Below the pieces are notes generated by a model, which worked only from the letters and a program-made list of their open reading frames with translations, was not told the DNA's origin and made no database searches. The position numbers and the translations under genes were made by a program. Source: Propionibacteriaceae bacterium UBA4569 (lineage in GTDB: Bacteria > Actinomycetota > Actinomycetes > Propionibacteriales > Propionibacteriaceae). From it: a stretch of 5,864 nucleotides of DNA. Below are positions 5,512-5,864 of the stretch, piece by piece. Each line of letters starts with the position of its first letter. The first letter of the stretch is position 1. The stretch is taken from NCBI GenBank assembly GCA_002387005.1, contig DGKN01000107.1, positions 1 through 5,864 of the forward strand, in the 5' to 3' direction.

Positions 5512-5864
5512 GCGTCCAACGGTCCAGGGTGCCCGAGGGCCAGGCAACGAACCCACAGGCCGAGGCAGCGATCCCCGAGCTGGTCGAGGGGGCCCCCCAG
5601 CCGGCCGTCACCAGGATCCGCGTCCTCGGCATGGGGATGGGACCTCGGCACGTGACCCCCGAGGTCTCCGAGGCCCTGCGGGATTGCTCGTGCGTGGTCG
5701 CTCTGGACAAGTCCGCGACCCCCGGAGCGCACGCCGGGGACGCCAGGGATGAGCAGCTGGCGGTCCGGCAGGCGGTCGCCGACGCCCACGGGGTGCCGGT
5801 CGTCGTCGTCCCGGACCCACCGCGGGACCGCAACGACCCCACCGACTACCGTGCCGCCGTCGCC
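5508..5864 (+). CDS. cobF: CobF, precorrin-6A synthase (deacetylating), N-terminal part
   Basis: CobF is the S-adenosylmethionine-dependent methyltransferase of the aerobic B12 pathway that methylates C-1 of precorrin-5 and releases the acetyl fragment, giving precorrin-6A. The 119 codons present include RIRVLGMGMGPRHVTPEV (36-53), the tetrapyrrole-methylase opening strand and glycine motif. These are followed by VVALDKS (63-69), DEQLAVRQAVAD (81-92) and VVVVPDPPRDR..DPTDYRAAV (98-118). ALDK and the PDPPRDR...Y.AAV pattern point to CobF rather than CobI, CobJ, CobM or CobL. The start is the GTG at 5508, overlapping the cobN stop and served by GGAGGAGGG. The in-frame GTG at 5529 is an alternative; the ATG at 5631 is too late because it falls inside the conserved glycine motif. 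About 35 residues precede the domain, longer than usual, and they include PELVEG from a repeat. The gene runs off the right edge. Confidence 0.85.
   Translation, partial: MSVQRSRVPEGQATNPQAEAAIPELVEGAPQPAVTRIRVLGMGMGPRHVTPEVSEALRDCSCVVALDKSATPGAHAGDARDEQLAVRQAVADAHGVPVVVVPDPPRDRNDPTDYRAAVA
5573..5591 (+). repeat. Short interspersed repeat copy inside the 5' end of cobF
   Basis: CCCCGAGCTGGTCGAGGGG is an imperfect palindrome. Its reverse complement, CCCCTCGACCAGCTCGGGG, closely matches the element at 2266-2285, so the two copies lie in opposite orientation. It is read in frame as PELVEG within the non-conserved amino-terminal extension of CobF. Insertion of a small dispersed element could explain part of that extension. 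Confidence 0.45.

Noticed and set aside
1480..5556. Continuous minus-strand open frame of 1358 codons antisense to cobN
   Set aside because: Its codons lie exactly opposite cobN codons, so it stays open simply because cobN has no TTA, CTA or TCA codons, which are rare in GC-rich genomes. The translation is low-complexity (His, Arg, Pro, Gln rich) and crosses the riboswitch region.

Overview
The window is very GC-rich DNA from the cobalamin (vitamin B12) region of what looks like a high-GC actinobacterium. Pointers are the almost complete absence of A/T-rich codons, GTG use as a start, and the aerobic-type cobN-cobF pair. It also carries short interspersed repeats of the kind I recall from Actinomycetota, possibly Propionibacteriaceae; that family-level guess is weak.

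Layout: two divergent transcription units are separated by a 350-bp intergenic region. To the left (minus strand) lies an energy-coupling-factor cobalt importer, cbiM (830-1489), cbiN (463-837) and cbiQ (1-463, cut by the window edge). The three genes are translationally coupled by overlaps of 8 bp and 1 bp. The ATPase gene cbiO is not in the window and would be expected beyond the left edge. To the right (plus strand) lie cobN (1840-5511), the large subunit of the aerobic cobaltochelatase, and the start of cobF (5508-5864, cut by the right edge), precorrin-6A synthase. They overlap by 4 bp (GTGA).

The intergenic region is the most informative part. It holds two cobalamin riboswitch aptamers on opposite strands, arranged back to back: one at 1531-1629 reading left into cbiM, the other at 1696-1792 reading right into cobN. 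I recognise both from the B12-box core (GCCACTGTG). Both show the same helix plan, with P4 and the closing helix conserved as pairings but not as sequence. The 66 bp between them should contain both promoters. It includes a perfect 12-bp palindrome (GGCTGGCCAGCC) and a TAGGGT -10-like hexamer correctly placed for cobN. The biological logic is coherent: cobalt import and cobalt insertion into the corrin ring are each placed under separate sensing of the end product.

Other oddities are a 21-bp in-frame tandem repeat inside cobN (4081-4158) and two copies of a short interspersed repeat. One copy lies in cobN (2266-2285) and one in the unusual N-terminal extension of CobF (5573-5591), each read through as protein. 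A nearly pure G/C stretch at the extreme left end (1-44) may be sequence error rather than real cbiQ. I did not find a wholly new gene system; the novelty is in the divergent double-riboswitch control region and the repeat insertions.
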